NCBI GenBank assembly: GCA_964019055.1
Contig: OZ025208.1
Span: forward strand, 13,059,597 to 13,123,596
Source: Anthopleura xanthogrammica
Taxonomy: Eukaryota > Cnidaria > Anthozoa > Actiniaria > Actiniidae
Length of the DNA stretch: 64,000 nucleotides
Direction: 5' to 3'
In this document: one piece after another, positions 23,601 to 32,683 of the stretch
Position numbering within the stretch: position 1 is the stretch's first letter
How the letters are laid out: every line of letters starts with the position of its first letter
Program-made: the position numbers and the translations under genes
Notes under the pieces: model-generated
Seen by the model: only the letters and a program-made list of their open reading frames with translations
The model's database searches: none
What the model was told of the DNA's origin: nothing

Positions 23601-24567
23601 TGGAAATAATGCTTTCCCATTTCTGACCTTTTCCCGTTCACTTTCCATAACATCATCTTTTATCTAAATAACTCAAAGATACGATAACTTTAAATGAAAC
23701 CCAAACAAAGACTCTTACACAAGAGGAATGAAAACCTATAAACGAAAACTAAAACCATTGATTAAAAATATAAACAAAGAAAACAAAAAAATAAGGTCAG
23801 GAGCAAGTATTGAATGGTGGGGAGATAAAAGGAAAGCTATAAATGGACCATAAACTTAGACACTGCATTGATTGTTTTCCTCATATTTTTGTTTACTCTC
23901 CTTTCCTCTCCTTTCCTTTCCTTATCTCTCTCTCTCTCCCTCCTTTTTACTCAAACTCTATATATATCTGTATCTTTCTTTTTTATTTCCTTGTTTGAAA
24001 GGTTGTAGCCTTCCCCTTTCAGTCTATCTTTCTTCCTATTCTATTGCTTCTTCTTTCTTTTTTTCCATCCCTACTTTCCCTCCCTGTTGCCAACAATATA
24101 TATCACTATCTCTTTGATATTGTTTGTTTGTTTCTTTTCTTATCTTTTCTTTTCTTTCTTTTTTTATTTTTTTGAAGGGTTTGAGTTAGACACCTTCTGA
24201 CTCAGCTACCTTCCTCATCCTTTGCCCCTGTATTAAATTGTTCAATTATAAAACTAAGTTACCTTTATCCTACCAGTTTAATTCAAGGCGCAAAAAGCTC
24301 GAAGAATTCCCTGTAGAGGACTCCACCACCAAGACCATCCACTATCTACAAACAAATGGAACCATAGTTGACGATGAAAACTTTGATTTTCCCAAACAAA
24401 CCAATGGTTATGTTAATGGGCATGTGGAGCTGAAAGAGAATGGATATGGACAAGATTTATTGCACCCCTCAAGTGCCGAACATAAGGAAAAGAAAAAGGG
24501 AGGCAGGAACATGAATCGTGGGATGCAAACACGTTTGAGATCAAGAAAATCTCAAGCAGGGGTTTAG
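14654..24567 (+). CDS. PTDSS1: Phosphatidylserine synthase 1
   Basis: ER base-exchange enzyme that swaps choline of phosphatidylcholine for L-serine. Fourteen exons join in frame to 521 residues: 14654-14832, 16544-16638, 17052-17096, 17532-17650, 18253-18411, 18728-18879, 19128-19187, 19608-19689, 19785-19897, 20438-20503, 20619-20718, 22231-22281, 23519-23572 and 24277-24567. Human PTDSS1 has 473; the excess is mainly a longer hydrophilic C-terminal tail. Hydrophobic spans lie at about 43-58 and 74-90, with more after 285. The family signature follows: RPHPA near 96, [20 protein letters not shown] and DIHTTTGK. The eight residues shown essential in hamster PSS1 are all present one position earlier: H171, E196, E199, N208, E211, D215, D220 and N225. 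The central region is closer to PSS1 than PSS2, although [10 protein letters not shown] near 120 recalls PSS2. The start context AAGATGGCGG is strong. Introns host large tandem arrays, SINE, LINE and MITE pieces. Confidence 0.97.
16025..16294. mobile_element. Long-arm foldback MITE in PTDSS1 intron 1
   Basis: Arms of about 100 bp (16025-16125 and 16195-16294) start TACTACGCTTCTCAGTTGAG on both strands and run through TGCATGTTGTCAGGGGCAAC with few mismatches. About 70 bp of spacer contains GACGTCACCGCGGTGGC. There is no coding capacity. Confidence 0.85.
16765..16935 (-). mobile_element. tRNA-derived SINE (copy 2)
   Basis: On the minus strand an A-box-like TGGCATAGCTGTGAGATTG is followed by a B box GGTTTGATTCC, then GGGTTTTCTCTGGGTTCTCC and TTTTCCTCTCTCCACAAAAA. 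It has the order of a tRNA-headed SINE and lies in PTDSS1 intron 2. Confidence 0.7.
17157..17518. repeat. (CATT)n array next to PTDSS1 exon 4
   Basis: About 90 copies of CATT over ~360 bp, with a CATTC break near 17219 and a TGCATGCATGCAT interruption near 17269-17281. The array ends 13 bp before the acceptor at 17531, so it serves as part of the polypyrimidine region. SFIH-repeat reading frames are artefacts. Confidence 0.97.
17675..17885. repeat. GAT-rich imperfect repeat
   Basis: Imperfect GAT/GATGATG trinucleotide sequence in PTDSS1 intron 4, similar in style to 3850-4195. There is no coding signal. Confidence 0.85.
17950..18132. mobile_element. MITE, CAGGGC..AAATA family, copy 3
   Basis: Ends are CAGGGCTCAAAATAG and, inverted, CAGGGCTCGAAATAG. 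It is 183 bp, in PTDSS1 intron 4. Confidence 0.75.
18549..18640. mobile_element. Foldback, TTTTTCACTGCC family
   Basis: TTTTTCACTGCTGCCAGTCA pairs imperfectly with TGACTGACGGAAACCAAAAA across a GGTACCAACTGATTA centre. Relatives are at 34010-34095, 37098-37190 and 60050-60155. Confidence 0.6.
19241..19465 (-). mobile_element. LINE open-frame C-terminus fragment in PTDSS1 intron 7
   Basis: On the minus strand one frame reads WLGHVIPMS, then [21 protein letters not shown] and TAQDRQPFV, ending in a stop near 19241. The WLGH...HW.PTG.RRPG...TWR.T pattern, followed by AQDR, is the familiar C-terminal end of several non-LTR retrotransposon polyproteins. Only this end is present. The frame is still open over about 70 codons, so it may be fairly young or a chance survival. 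Confidence 0.65.
19985..20112. mobile_element. MITE, CAGCTCAATTTGGAGGAC family, copy 1
   Basis: Inverted arms GCAGCTCAATTTGGAGGACA and ACAAATTGAGCTGC, with an outer end AAGGGGTCTATAG. Five copies occur in the window: here, 26703-26842, 27021-27157, 33102-33238 and 51719-51855. Confidence 0.75.
20760..22185. repeat. 57-bp minisatellite, ~25 copies, PTDSS1 intron 11
   Basis: The unit is GGTTTGATCTGTGAGTTAGC, then CATGCCCTGACTTAGATCAG, then CCCAGAGGTTGTTTCAG. Variants include CCTGTTTTAG, CTGACTTTGATCA, GATCTGTTTGTTAG and TTTGAGG. A block of seven units (399 bp) is repeated: the sequence around 21324-21521 recurs at 21723-21920 giving identical 65-residue artefact frames. Single units of the same sequence sit at the end of SINE pieces elsewhere (48620-48850, 52133-52190, 54730-54765, 61410-61450). 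Confidence 0.95.
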
Positions 24568-24837
24568 TTTATTTTTTGACATCTTTTATGCTTTTCATTG
24601 TGTTGAAAGCTTTATCACTTATTTAATCACATCCTTAGTTTATTCCATATAAAAACTTTGTTATTCTGATAACATACTAATATGCTTCAATGTGAGGCTA
24701 GTAGGGCAAAAACTATGGTCTAACAAGAATGTCCACATTGTTGTACCTGAAAATAACATGAAAAATAATAATGCTTTATCCCACAATGTTTATGCTACCA
24801 TATGCTTTATTGGCTGTTGTGATCACTCTGCAAACTA

Positions 24838-25108
24838 AGGTAAGGTGTCATAAAGTTGTTGTTAAGGTGTCAGTAGGTGGTTGTTAAGGTGTCAGTAGAT
24901 GGTTGTTAAGGTGTCAGTAAGTGGCTGGTAAGGTATCTGTAAGTGATTGGTAAGGTCTCAGTAAGTGATTGGGAAGGTGTCAGTAGATGGTTGTTAAGGT
25001 GTCAGTAAGTGGCTGGTAAGGTATCTGTAAGTGATTGGGAAGGTCTCAGTAGGTGATTGGGAAGGTGTCAGTAAGTGGTTGGTAACCTAAAGGTGTTGGT
25101 AAGTGGTT
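24838..25108. repeat. GGTGTCAGTAAGTGGTTG minisatellite
   Basis: An 18-20 bp unit (GTTGTTAAGGTGTCAGTAGG and variants with CTGGTAAGGTATCTGTAAGTGA) is repeated about 14 times. The same unit resumes at 25980-26045, after the LINE, so the LINE sits inside the array. Confidence 0.85.
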
Positions 25109-25979
25109 TGTAAGGTCAAGTCAACACTTTATTTCAACACGGAATCTCATTCATACAACTAATGCTCTTCCAGAGAGCCGTGAATAAAGATAATACATAC
25201 AATAAATTTATTTATATAATACTTAAACAACCTATCCCCCAACTCTTAATTAAAACTAATAATAAATATTGTAAGTGGATCATAGTCTATTAACAAATTG
25301 ACTATAACTAGATGCACATCTCTGATATTCTGTTAGATTATTCCATAAATTGGCTCCCCTATATGAAATGCTTCTTTTCATTGCTTCTGTGCTGGGTCTC
25401 GGAATAAAAAGACCATTTTGGGAGCTACGCAAGTTATGGGTGTGAATTTCGTGCGTATATTGAAAAATCTCAGAAAGGTAGCTAGGGGCATGGCCATTTA
25501 GAATTTTAAACATGAGGCAGGCTAACTGACCCTTGCACCTTTCGACAAGGTATTTCCATCTGAGTTGTTCGAGAATATCTATGGACCTAACTTCATAACT
25601 TGAGCCGGTTATGATCCTAGCAGCTCTATTTTGAAGACTTTGTACTTTGTTTTCTAAGCCCTTCCCAATAGAATCCCAGATTGAACTACAATAGTCAAAG
25701 TAGGGTAATATTAAGGAATTATACACAGAAATCAAGATATCCGTAGGTACAAACGGTCGTAATTTGATGTCCGTTTACAGAGATATCTGGGTTTGCTGGT
25801 ATGAGACTAAGCTTTTGACGTGTACCAAGGAACATACACTTTGTCTTGCTAATATTTAGACTAAGTTTGTTTGCATTAAGCCATTGAAAAATATTAGCAA
25901 GATCATCAGAAATAATTTGTGTTAGTGCATCAGGATCATCAGAAGCATAAGTCATACTGGTATCATCTGCATAGAAGAA
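25109..25979 (-). mobile_element. 5'-truncated, internally deleted non-LTR retrotransposon
   Basis: The minus strand starts at the reverse-transcriptase catalytic motif FFYADDTSM, then ANIFQWLNANKLSLNISKTK and MFLGTRQK. After GHQI the frame breaks and resumes in another frame at RPFVPTDILISVYNSLILPYF, DYCSSIWDS, then LQNRAARIITG and GANLWNNL, ending near 25280. This order is typical of the C-terminal half of RT in Jockey/CR1-like elements. Roughly 40-50 residues between the two parts, normally LGV.ID..L.W..HI, are missing. The 5' end is cut just before the catalytic box. It cannot be functional. Confidence 0.85.
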
Positions 25980-26702
25980 GAAGGTGTCTGTAAGTGATTG
26001 GGAAGGTGTCAGTTGGTTAATAGTAATTAGTGGTCAGTAAGTTATAAGTTTGTACAGTGTGGATTGATCACAATAGGCTATTAGTAGAGACAAACAAATC
26101 AGAACAGTGCACTTGACTTGCCAAGAAACCATCAAGGTTTTGATTATTTTTATCATCATCTGACTAGGTTTTTATGCAAAACAATTATTAGCCTTCACAT
26201 CCACATAGGATGTCGTCATGAATATTCCGTTAGGACGGTAGGTTTTGATTATGAAGTTTAGGTTCTTTAAAAATTGATTGCCGTATTTACTTGAATAATG
26301 GCTGCCCTCAAATAAACGCAGCCCTGGAATAAGTGCATCATTTGAGGCGTGAAAAATTTAATAAGCGCCGCAGCTCATATTTGAGTGAATATGGCAACTA
26401 CTGATTCAACATCATATTCATTTGATACTTGATGATTTGACACTATCTTGTCAGGAATACTCTGGAGGCTCTCTAGGTAACAAAACATTTTTTCTTTTTT
26501 TCCTGCAATTGGTTACCCCTGTGTACCCGAAGTCATGGTGGGGAGTAGGAAGGAGCGATTTCTCATTCCCTGTCCAAGTCTCTGAAACCTAGGGTAGTTA
26601 TTGGTTGTACAGGCACCGTGGCAATGCCATAGGTCAAGATGTTCATACTTATGTAAAAATTGTTCTAACTGTGCATATGTATATGAAACACCAAGCAAGT
26701 AT

Positions 26703-26842
26703 ATACCCCTTGCAGCACTTTGGAATGCAGCTCAATTTGGAGGACAAAACAATAGGTTTTCATTTCTCAGTAAATTGAGATTCTATTTTTTTCTTTGTCC
26801 TCTAAATTGAGCTGCATTTATAAGTGCTGCAAGGGGTCAATA
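26703..26842. mobile_element. MITE, CAGCTCAATTTGGAGGAC family, copy 2
   Basis: Outer ends ACCCCTTGCAGCACTT and, inverted, ACCCCTTGCAGCACTT are identical over 16 bp. The inner arms are GCAGCTCAATTTGGAGGACA and GTCCTCTAAATTGAGCTGC. The best-preserved termini of the five copies. Confidence 0.8.
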
Positions 26843-27020
26843 AAACTATTATGGATGTCGTTGGTGTAAAGATAGCAAATATAAAGATTAAATAATTGAA
26901 TATTGAACTATGTATATTGATGAAGATTTCAAGGTCCAAAATATAAATATTCAACATTTATTTGATCTCTATATTTTCCTGTGTGTATATATGTTTAAAT
27001 ACTGGTATATCTCCTTCATA

Positions 27021-27157
27021 TAGACCTCTTGCAGAATGCCGGAATGCAGCTCAATTTGGAGGACAAAACAATAGGTTCCAATTCTCTGGAGATTGAAATT
27101 CTTTTTTTTTTGTCCTCCAAATTCAGCTGCTTTGACGTCATGTGAAAGGGGACTATT
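27021..27157. mobile_element. MITE, CAGCTCAATTTGGAGGAC family, copy 3
   Basis: TAGACCTCTTGCAGAATGCC at the left, GTCCTCCAAATTCAGCTGC and AAGGGGACTATTA at the right. It lies about 180 bp from copy 2. Confidence 0.75.
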
Positions 27158-27180
27158 AGGTCATGATCTATAATATATAC

Positions 27181-27333
27181 TAGTTATACAATGGTTTTGA
27201 GTGGCACACTGTAGAATATCCCACGAGTCACTTGTAGTTTCTAGTATACTATATTCTAGGCAATTGTGTATACAAAGAAATACAAGTGACGAGTGGGATA
27301 TCCACGGTATGCCATGAGAAACCATTGTATAAC
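27181..27333. mobile_element. Foldback, GTTATACAATGGTTT family
   Basis: Arms GTTATACAATGGTTTTGAGT and, inverted, GTTATACAATGGTTTCTCAT; inner arms carry ATATCCCACGAGTCACTTGT and its complement. The length is 153 bp. Confidence 0.75.
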
Positions 27334-27336
27334 CAT

Positions 27337-27478
27337 TTTATCCCACACCATAGAAAATACGAATACGTAGATTCAACGCGCAGTGCATGATGGGAAGGAA
27401 GGAAGAGTGAAATACCGACGAATATACAACAGCTTTCCTGCTTTCCTATTGGCTGTATTTTGTATGGTGTGGGATAAA
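27337..27478. mobile_element. Foldback with a ZNF143-like site
   Basis: Arms TTTATCCCACACCATAGAAA and, inverted, TTTATCCCACACCATACAAA. It abuts the previous foldback with three bases between. The interior contains, on the minus strand, TTCCCATCATGCACTGCG (27396-27379), which matches the ZNF143/Staf site consensus YWCCCAYMATGCMYYGCG throughout. Confidence 0.7.
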
Positions 27479-28310
27479 TGCTTATATATTAACCTACAAA
27501 TTATAATGTTTGGTTTCTGTTTGGAATTTTAGACCCATTGCACTAATTTCTATACCAGGGGGTCAAAACAATGAAAATATACCACCAAATATTTTAAGAG
27601 AAGAAAACTATTTTTTGACCCCCAGATTGGGAATTAGAACTTGGGGTCTTTATTATACTCTAATGAAGGATTCTGTCTGCAGGGAAGAGATCAGGGAAGA
27701 GATCAGGAAAGACTGTATACATACTGTTAAAAGCAATAAAACAAAACCAAATGAAATCGCCTTGCATGATGTATTTTTATGTTTTTCCCGTCTGGTGTCC
27801 AAAGAATTTAATGTTCTTATTGATTGTTGAAGCAGGCATATATTTTCTATACAGTCTGCTATCCTTTAAATGTATGTATGAATAAGAACACAGGAAAAAA
27901 ATGATTAAAAAAATGAATGGATGAAAATGGGAGTAAAGGGAAAGAAAGAAACTGAATGAATGAAAATGACAAAAAATATAGAATTTGCGTCTTAAAAAGC
28001 TAATTTTTGTTTATCCAAAAATTGATGCCCATAAATTCCAGTGAAAATTAGAAAGGGAAAAATTGTTGATGTATAAGTTGGATACTCAATAATTTTTGTT
28101 CTTAAAAAGAACTGAGGGGAAAAAATGATAAAATAAATACAGATATCTATATCTTAGAAAGATAAAATCTTTGTAAAATAAGCACTTTTCTTACTCGGCT
28201 TAAATGAGCAGGAAAAAAAGAAAATAATGGACAAAATGGACGTCAAAGCCATAAAGTATTGTGGGCTACCTGTGTTATTACCCACAATGCCTCATCGATT
28301 TGTGTCTGTT

Positions 28311-28324
28311 GTTGCTATGCCAAC
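28311..28324 (+). promoter_or_regulatory. X-box-like RFX site in EFHC1 promoter
   Basis: GTTGCTATGCCAAC matches RYYNYYATRRNRAC at 13 of 14 positions and ends 119 bp before the EFHC1 ATG. A second half-site, AAATAGCAAC, follows at 28337-28346. Another motif upstream, TACCCACAATGCC near 28279-28291, resembles a ZNF143 core. Ciliary genes are commonly RFX targets. Confidence 0.55.
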
Positions 28325-28442
28325 GAACGCTATCCAAATAGCAACCACAAGCTCCATGTTGCTTTAGTTTGAATTCCTTCCTCAAACCAAGAACTTGTGT
28401 TCTGATTTTGACGGTTTTAAAAAATATCAAGATACAAATAAC

Positions 28443-31400
28443 ATGGCTCTTCCATTTCTACCGGGAAATACCTTCAACGATCCAACGGTAAGAGCTTTTT
28501 TTAACCAGAAAACCAAACTTTAAAGTGATTTTTACAGCGCTGAATTGAAAGCTTACTCCAATTTGTACAGATCATCATCAAAAGTTTCTTATCTTTGCTT
28601 CATATTTACGAACTTTTATTCTAGTATTAGTAAAAATAAACGAGAATAATTGCTTGAGATAGATTTGTACAATTTCAGCCTAAGAGTTAATTGTATTTCT
28701 TCAATTCTGTTCAGAAAGCAAAGTTCCACAGATCTCAGACTTTAGGATGGAGAAATGGCTATTCAGTCCCTGTAGCTCCTAGTGTAGGCATTGGTGGCGA
28801 CCCTATACCTGAAAATAAACTAACTCAGGAAGAACTAGACGAATTAGCCAACTTAAAACCAAGTCTTACCTATGGCCAAAAGGTCCAAGCCCCACCAGAA
28901 GCCTTCGTCCCTGCCCATGTTGCCTTTGATAAGAAGGTCCTACTCTTCCATGCTTACTTCAAACAGACAGTACACGAGTCTCCTAAGGAGTATTATAGAG
29001 TGCGACCAGTGAAAATATATTATTACTTGGAAGATGATTCTATATCAGTCGTTGAGCCAATTGTTGAAAACAGGTTTGTGCTGCAGCCATTTTTAGTCCT
29101 TCTTGCTATAATTAAAAAAAACGTTTACGCTTAAGTTTATATTCAATTTTTTGAGCAATTTCTGTGTTTGCTGGCTTTTATCAAAGACAGCAAAAGACTA
29201 TGAAAACTTTTAAATATATGAATATATATAAAGACTGTTTACATCGTATCTATGTTTATCTATATTATCAGAAAATTAGCATATAATTTATGCATATATT
29301 TGTTTTGTTTTTCAGTGGTATTCCACAGGGCAAGCTAATCAAGAGACAGCGATTGCCCAAGAATGACCTTGGTGATTACTGGCACTGGAAGGACTTCAAT
29401 CTGGGGATCACTGTAACATTCTATGGAAAAGTCTTCTTTGTTTGTGACTGTGATGCCTGGACTAGGGTAAGATTGCTCTGCCAAGATTCCCAAGAAAAAA
29501 TAACTAAATTATAGGGTTGGAAGGGTGTGAGGGGTGTCTTCATGATTAAATTTCCTGGTATTATTTTGTTGTGACCATGAAAGTACTTGGCAAAAGATTG
29601 GGAGGGGAGGGCCTTAGCAGGGAACATTCTGTAATCAGAAATAGGTAAAATGCTGTATGTGACCCTGCTTAATGTTGAGTCCTCATATTTTACAGGAGTT
29701 CATGGCCAGTGAGGGAATTGACTTGAATCTCCCTGAACCAATCAAACCAGACCCACATACTGAATCTAGAAAGCAACCACTTCGTTCCTATGTCACTCCA
29801 ACTGACTTTGACAAACTCAAGCAGTTCCTGAAAATGGACAGACAGGTTTTGAGGTTCTTCTGTGTCTGGGATGACCGTGACAGCATGTTTGGAGAAATAA
29901 GACCATGTGTAAGTACTAATATTAACAATATAATATGGTGAAACAACACTACCCATGGCGTATCCAGGTTTTCCTATGGGGGGGGGGGGGGGGGGTTGCT
30001 TCACATCATACCCACCCTACCCAAAACACATGCACATAACTATCAAACTAAGTGGGATAACAAGTACACTAAATCTCCAATCTTCCAATAAAATTTCTTA
30101 GGTGCTATAAGCACAGACAGTCTGCAAATGCATCATTTTCATATGCTATTCATAGTAAAAAGGAATTGATCCATTGATCCTAGTTTTGTGTGGCAGGGAC
30201 TATATACAGAGCTTGATGGATCCAGAGGGAGGACAGGACTTTATGATCTCCATGTATTGTTTATACCAATGATTATAGACTATGGCTGAAGCTCTTTCAT
30301 GTACTCAACATACTTTTACTGATTGCGATGTGTCTTTTATTTGTAGATCCTACATTACTACCTTGTTGATGACACAGTAGAAGTAAGAGAAGTGCACAAG
30401 CCTAATGATGGACGAGATCCATTCCCAGTTCTTATCTGCAGACAGAGGCTTGCAAAGAATAGAGATACGGTAGAATGTAAGTAAGCGTACTGATAGTGAT
30501 GATATCAACCATGTGAATCTTTATAACAGATATAGTGCCTCGTGATAGTGCCTCCTAAATCATGATTCAATGGCATTGCGTTCCTTTTTCAGACCTCAGC
30601 ACCACTAAATTGATCTGTAATAGTTGTTCTCCAAAGGTGGTGGAGCCAGGGGTGCTCTCAGCACCCCCACTTTATAAAGATAGGGTGCTTGGCACCCCCA
30701 TGTTTTGAAAATTTAACCTTGTATTTTGTGACAAAAGTGAAGTAATGCCTGTTTGTTTTGGTTCAGAGGTTTTTGATGCCTCAGCCCCCTCACTTTGTCC
30801 CGCCACACCTGTTTTCTAGACTTTTATCAGGCTTGATTGTTTCACAATTTGACACAATTAATGAGCTATTTTTTCTTTCACATGTTGCAGCTTCCTTTCC
30901 TTCTTGTGTGTTGGAATTGTCAGACCACGAAATTAAGAATTGGTTTGCACCCAGAGACTTCATGGTTGGCCGTACTATTCACATGATGGGCAGGAGATTC
31001 TTGTTGTATCAGTGTGATGAATTTACTAAAGATTACTACAGGGGAAAGTTTGGAATCACAGAGTTTGCTCCAGTTGAGGTTACAGAAGAACAGTATGAAG
31101 CAATCAAGAGGGTAATTAATTAATTATTTTTTATGTTTTTTTTTACCACATTTCCACTCAAGAAGAGATCCATTCAAATACTAACAAATGTATGTTTTTA
31201 TGTTATAAAGGTCTTTCCTCCTTACAATGGCTTTGGATCACTGGAAGACAGCCTACAGTCTTGCTTGTCTCTTGTTCCTCAACCACCAAAGAAAGACTTT
31301 ATCAAGATGTTAGAAAATGACCACAAGATCTTAAGATATGCTGCAAATTTGGTAAGAATGTTTTTCCTTATTCATTTCCCTACTTCTGAGATAGCAAACT

Positions 31401-32318
31401 TGGGTAACTTAGTAGATGATCATTATCCCAATTTTTTTTATCTGAAAAGTAGTGTACATGTAAATAAATTTTAAAAGAGGGATTGAAAGAGATAAGAAAT
31501 TCTAAGAATTAAATCAATTCAATCATTAGGAAACTGTCCGACCTGAAGACAAAAACCGTCGGTTTATAATATCCTGGCGCCTTGCTGACGACATGTTGAC
31601 AATCTATGAGCCCCCAGTAAGGAATGCTGGTATCATCGGAGGAAAATTCTTGGAGAGAACAAGAGCAACAAAACCAGGTTCTTCTGTAGACAACCCATCA
31701 TTCTATACTCCAGCTGATTTCAGCATTGGATCAGTCATCCAGATCTTTAAACACAGATTCAGGATTGTCAATGCTGATGAGTATGTCCTCAAATACCTGG
31801 AATCCCATGCCCAAAGCTATCCTATTGATACAATTAACTCAATTAGAGATATTCATGGCAAACCACCTACTACTACAGAAGATCTTATTGCTTCTGTCCC
31901 ACAAGGGGATATTGATCCAAGCCCTCCTGGTAGTGGCAATGGTATCAAGACAGAGTACCAACGAAGGTGAGCTTTAATAAATTACCAGTAATAAATGCTT
32001 GCTAAAAAATAATGGCTGCTCAGTGAACAATGTCTGACCAAAATTGGCACTTGTCTGGCCAAATGCCTCTTAGGCTGGTCCTCTTGACTGGTCATATGTT
32101 GATTGGTTGGCTGTGACCAGTCATGTCTGGCCATTGAGCAGCCATCATATTCCACCCTGATATTTGAAGAGGAGGGTTGGCAGCCTCTTTAATTTGATGG
32201 AGTTCAAGACTTAGGATCTTATTTTTAAAATCCTAAGTCTTGAGGAGTCCTAGCTTTATACATTTACTCAGCCTAACTCATAATTCTCTATCTCAATTTT
32301 TATATTTTTAGGTTCTAA
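28443..32318 (+). CDS. EFHC1: EFHC1-like DM10 protein of the ciliary axoneme
   Basis: EFHC1 family proteins are microtubule inner proteins of ciliary doublets; human EFHC1 variants are linked to juvenile myoclonic epilepsy. Nine exons join in frame to 567 residues: 28443-28487, 28715-29073, 29316-29466, 29696-29908, 30347-30476, 30891-31111, 31211-31351, 31530-31966 and 32312-32318. The N-terminus [12 protein letters not shown] and [32 protein letters not shown]-like [46 protein letters not shown] and YVLKYLES follow human EFHC1 closely. Three DM10 domains fall at roughly 85-190, 230-350 and 405-510. Human EFHC1 has about 640 residues with a C-terminal EF-hand region. Here the last exon adds only RF and a stop after a low-complexity tail, so that region is absent unless an alternative exon was missed. 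Confidence 0.95.
32005..32163. mobile_element. MITE, CAGGGC..AAATA family, partial copy
   Basis: AATAATGGCTGCTCAGTGAA through TGGCCATTGAGCAGCCAT matches the interior of 12655-12856. The outermost ends have decayed. It lies in the last intron of EFHC1. Confidence 0.6.
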
Positions 32319-32608
32319 TCAAGATGCAAAATGAAATCATTAGTTGCTGATGGAAAAATAACAATACAAAAACAAACTTGGAAAGAATGTTTATTCCTGC
32401 CTTTGTAAATATAATTAATATAAATATCTACAAATCCTTTAACCTGCTGAAATCATTTCTTTTTTTTAAGTTCTGCTTTCCCTTCAATAACCATCTTTTA
32501 TGTACATAGGACAGTTTTTTTAGTTTCAAATAAGGAAAACCAAAAAGAGGAATATTATACAAATGTGGTAACAGGAATTTCAAAGGTTTTATGGCAGACA
32601 ACCTGCTT

Positions 32609-32614
32609 AATAAA
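32609..32614 (+). terminator. EFHC1: Candidate poly(A) signal, EFHC1
   Basis: AATAAA in GCTTAATAAATGCTG, 291 bp after the stop and only 70 bp from the stop codon of MRPL53 on the other strand. The two 3' UTRs are likely to overlap. Confidence 0.5.
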
Positions 32615-32683
32615 TGCTGTACATTGGTATTTTCAAACTAAAATTGACTATTGTTGTTATAATTTGACTGTAAAGTATAAATG

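Larger units (their letters stand above)
24568..28442. other. Repeat-rich gap between PTDSS1 and EFHC1
   Basis: Contains a minisatellite (24838-25108, resuming 25980-26045), a 5'-truncated LINE within it, two copies of the CAGCTCAATTTGGAGGAC MITE, and two adjacent foldbacks (27181-27333 and 27337-27478). A further foldback near 27556-27625 has arms CCAGGGGGTCAAAA and TTTTTTGACCCCCAG. The EFHC1 promoter lies at the right end. I found no host gene. Confidence 0.7.

Noticed and set aside
24838..25108. CRISPR-like spaced repeat
   Set aside because: Units are contiguous and degenerate with no unique spacers, in an animal genome.
27510..27830. 106-residue + strand frame
   Set aside because: It starts across a foldback with CCAGGGGGTCAAAA arms and shows no known motif.
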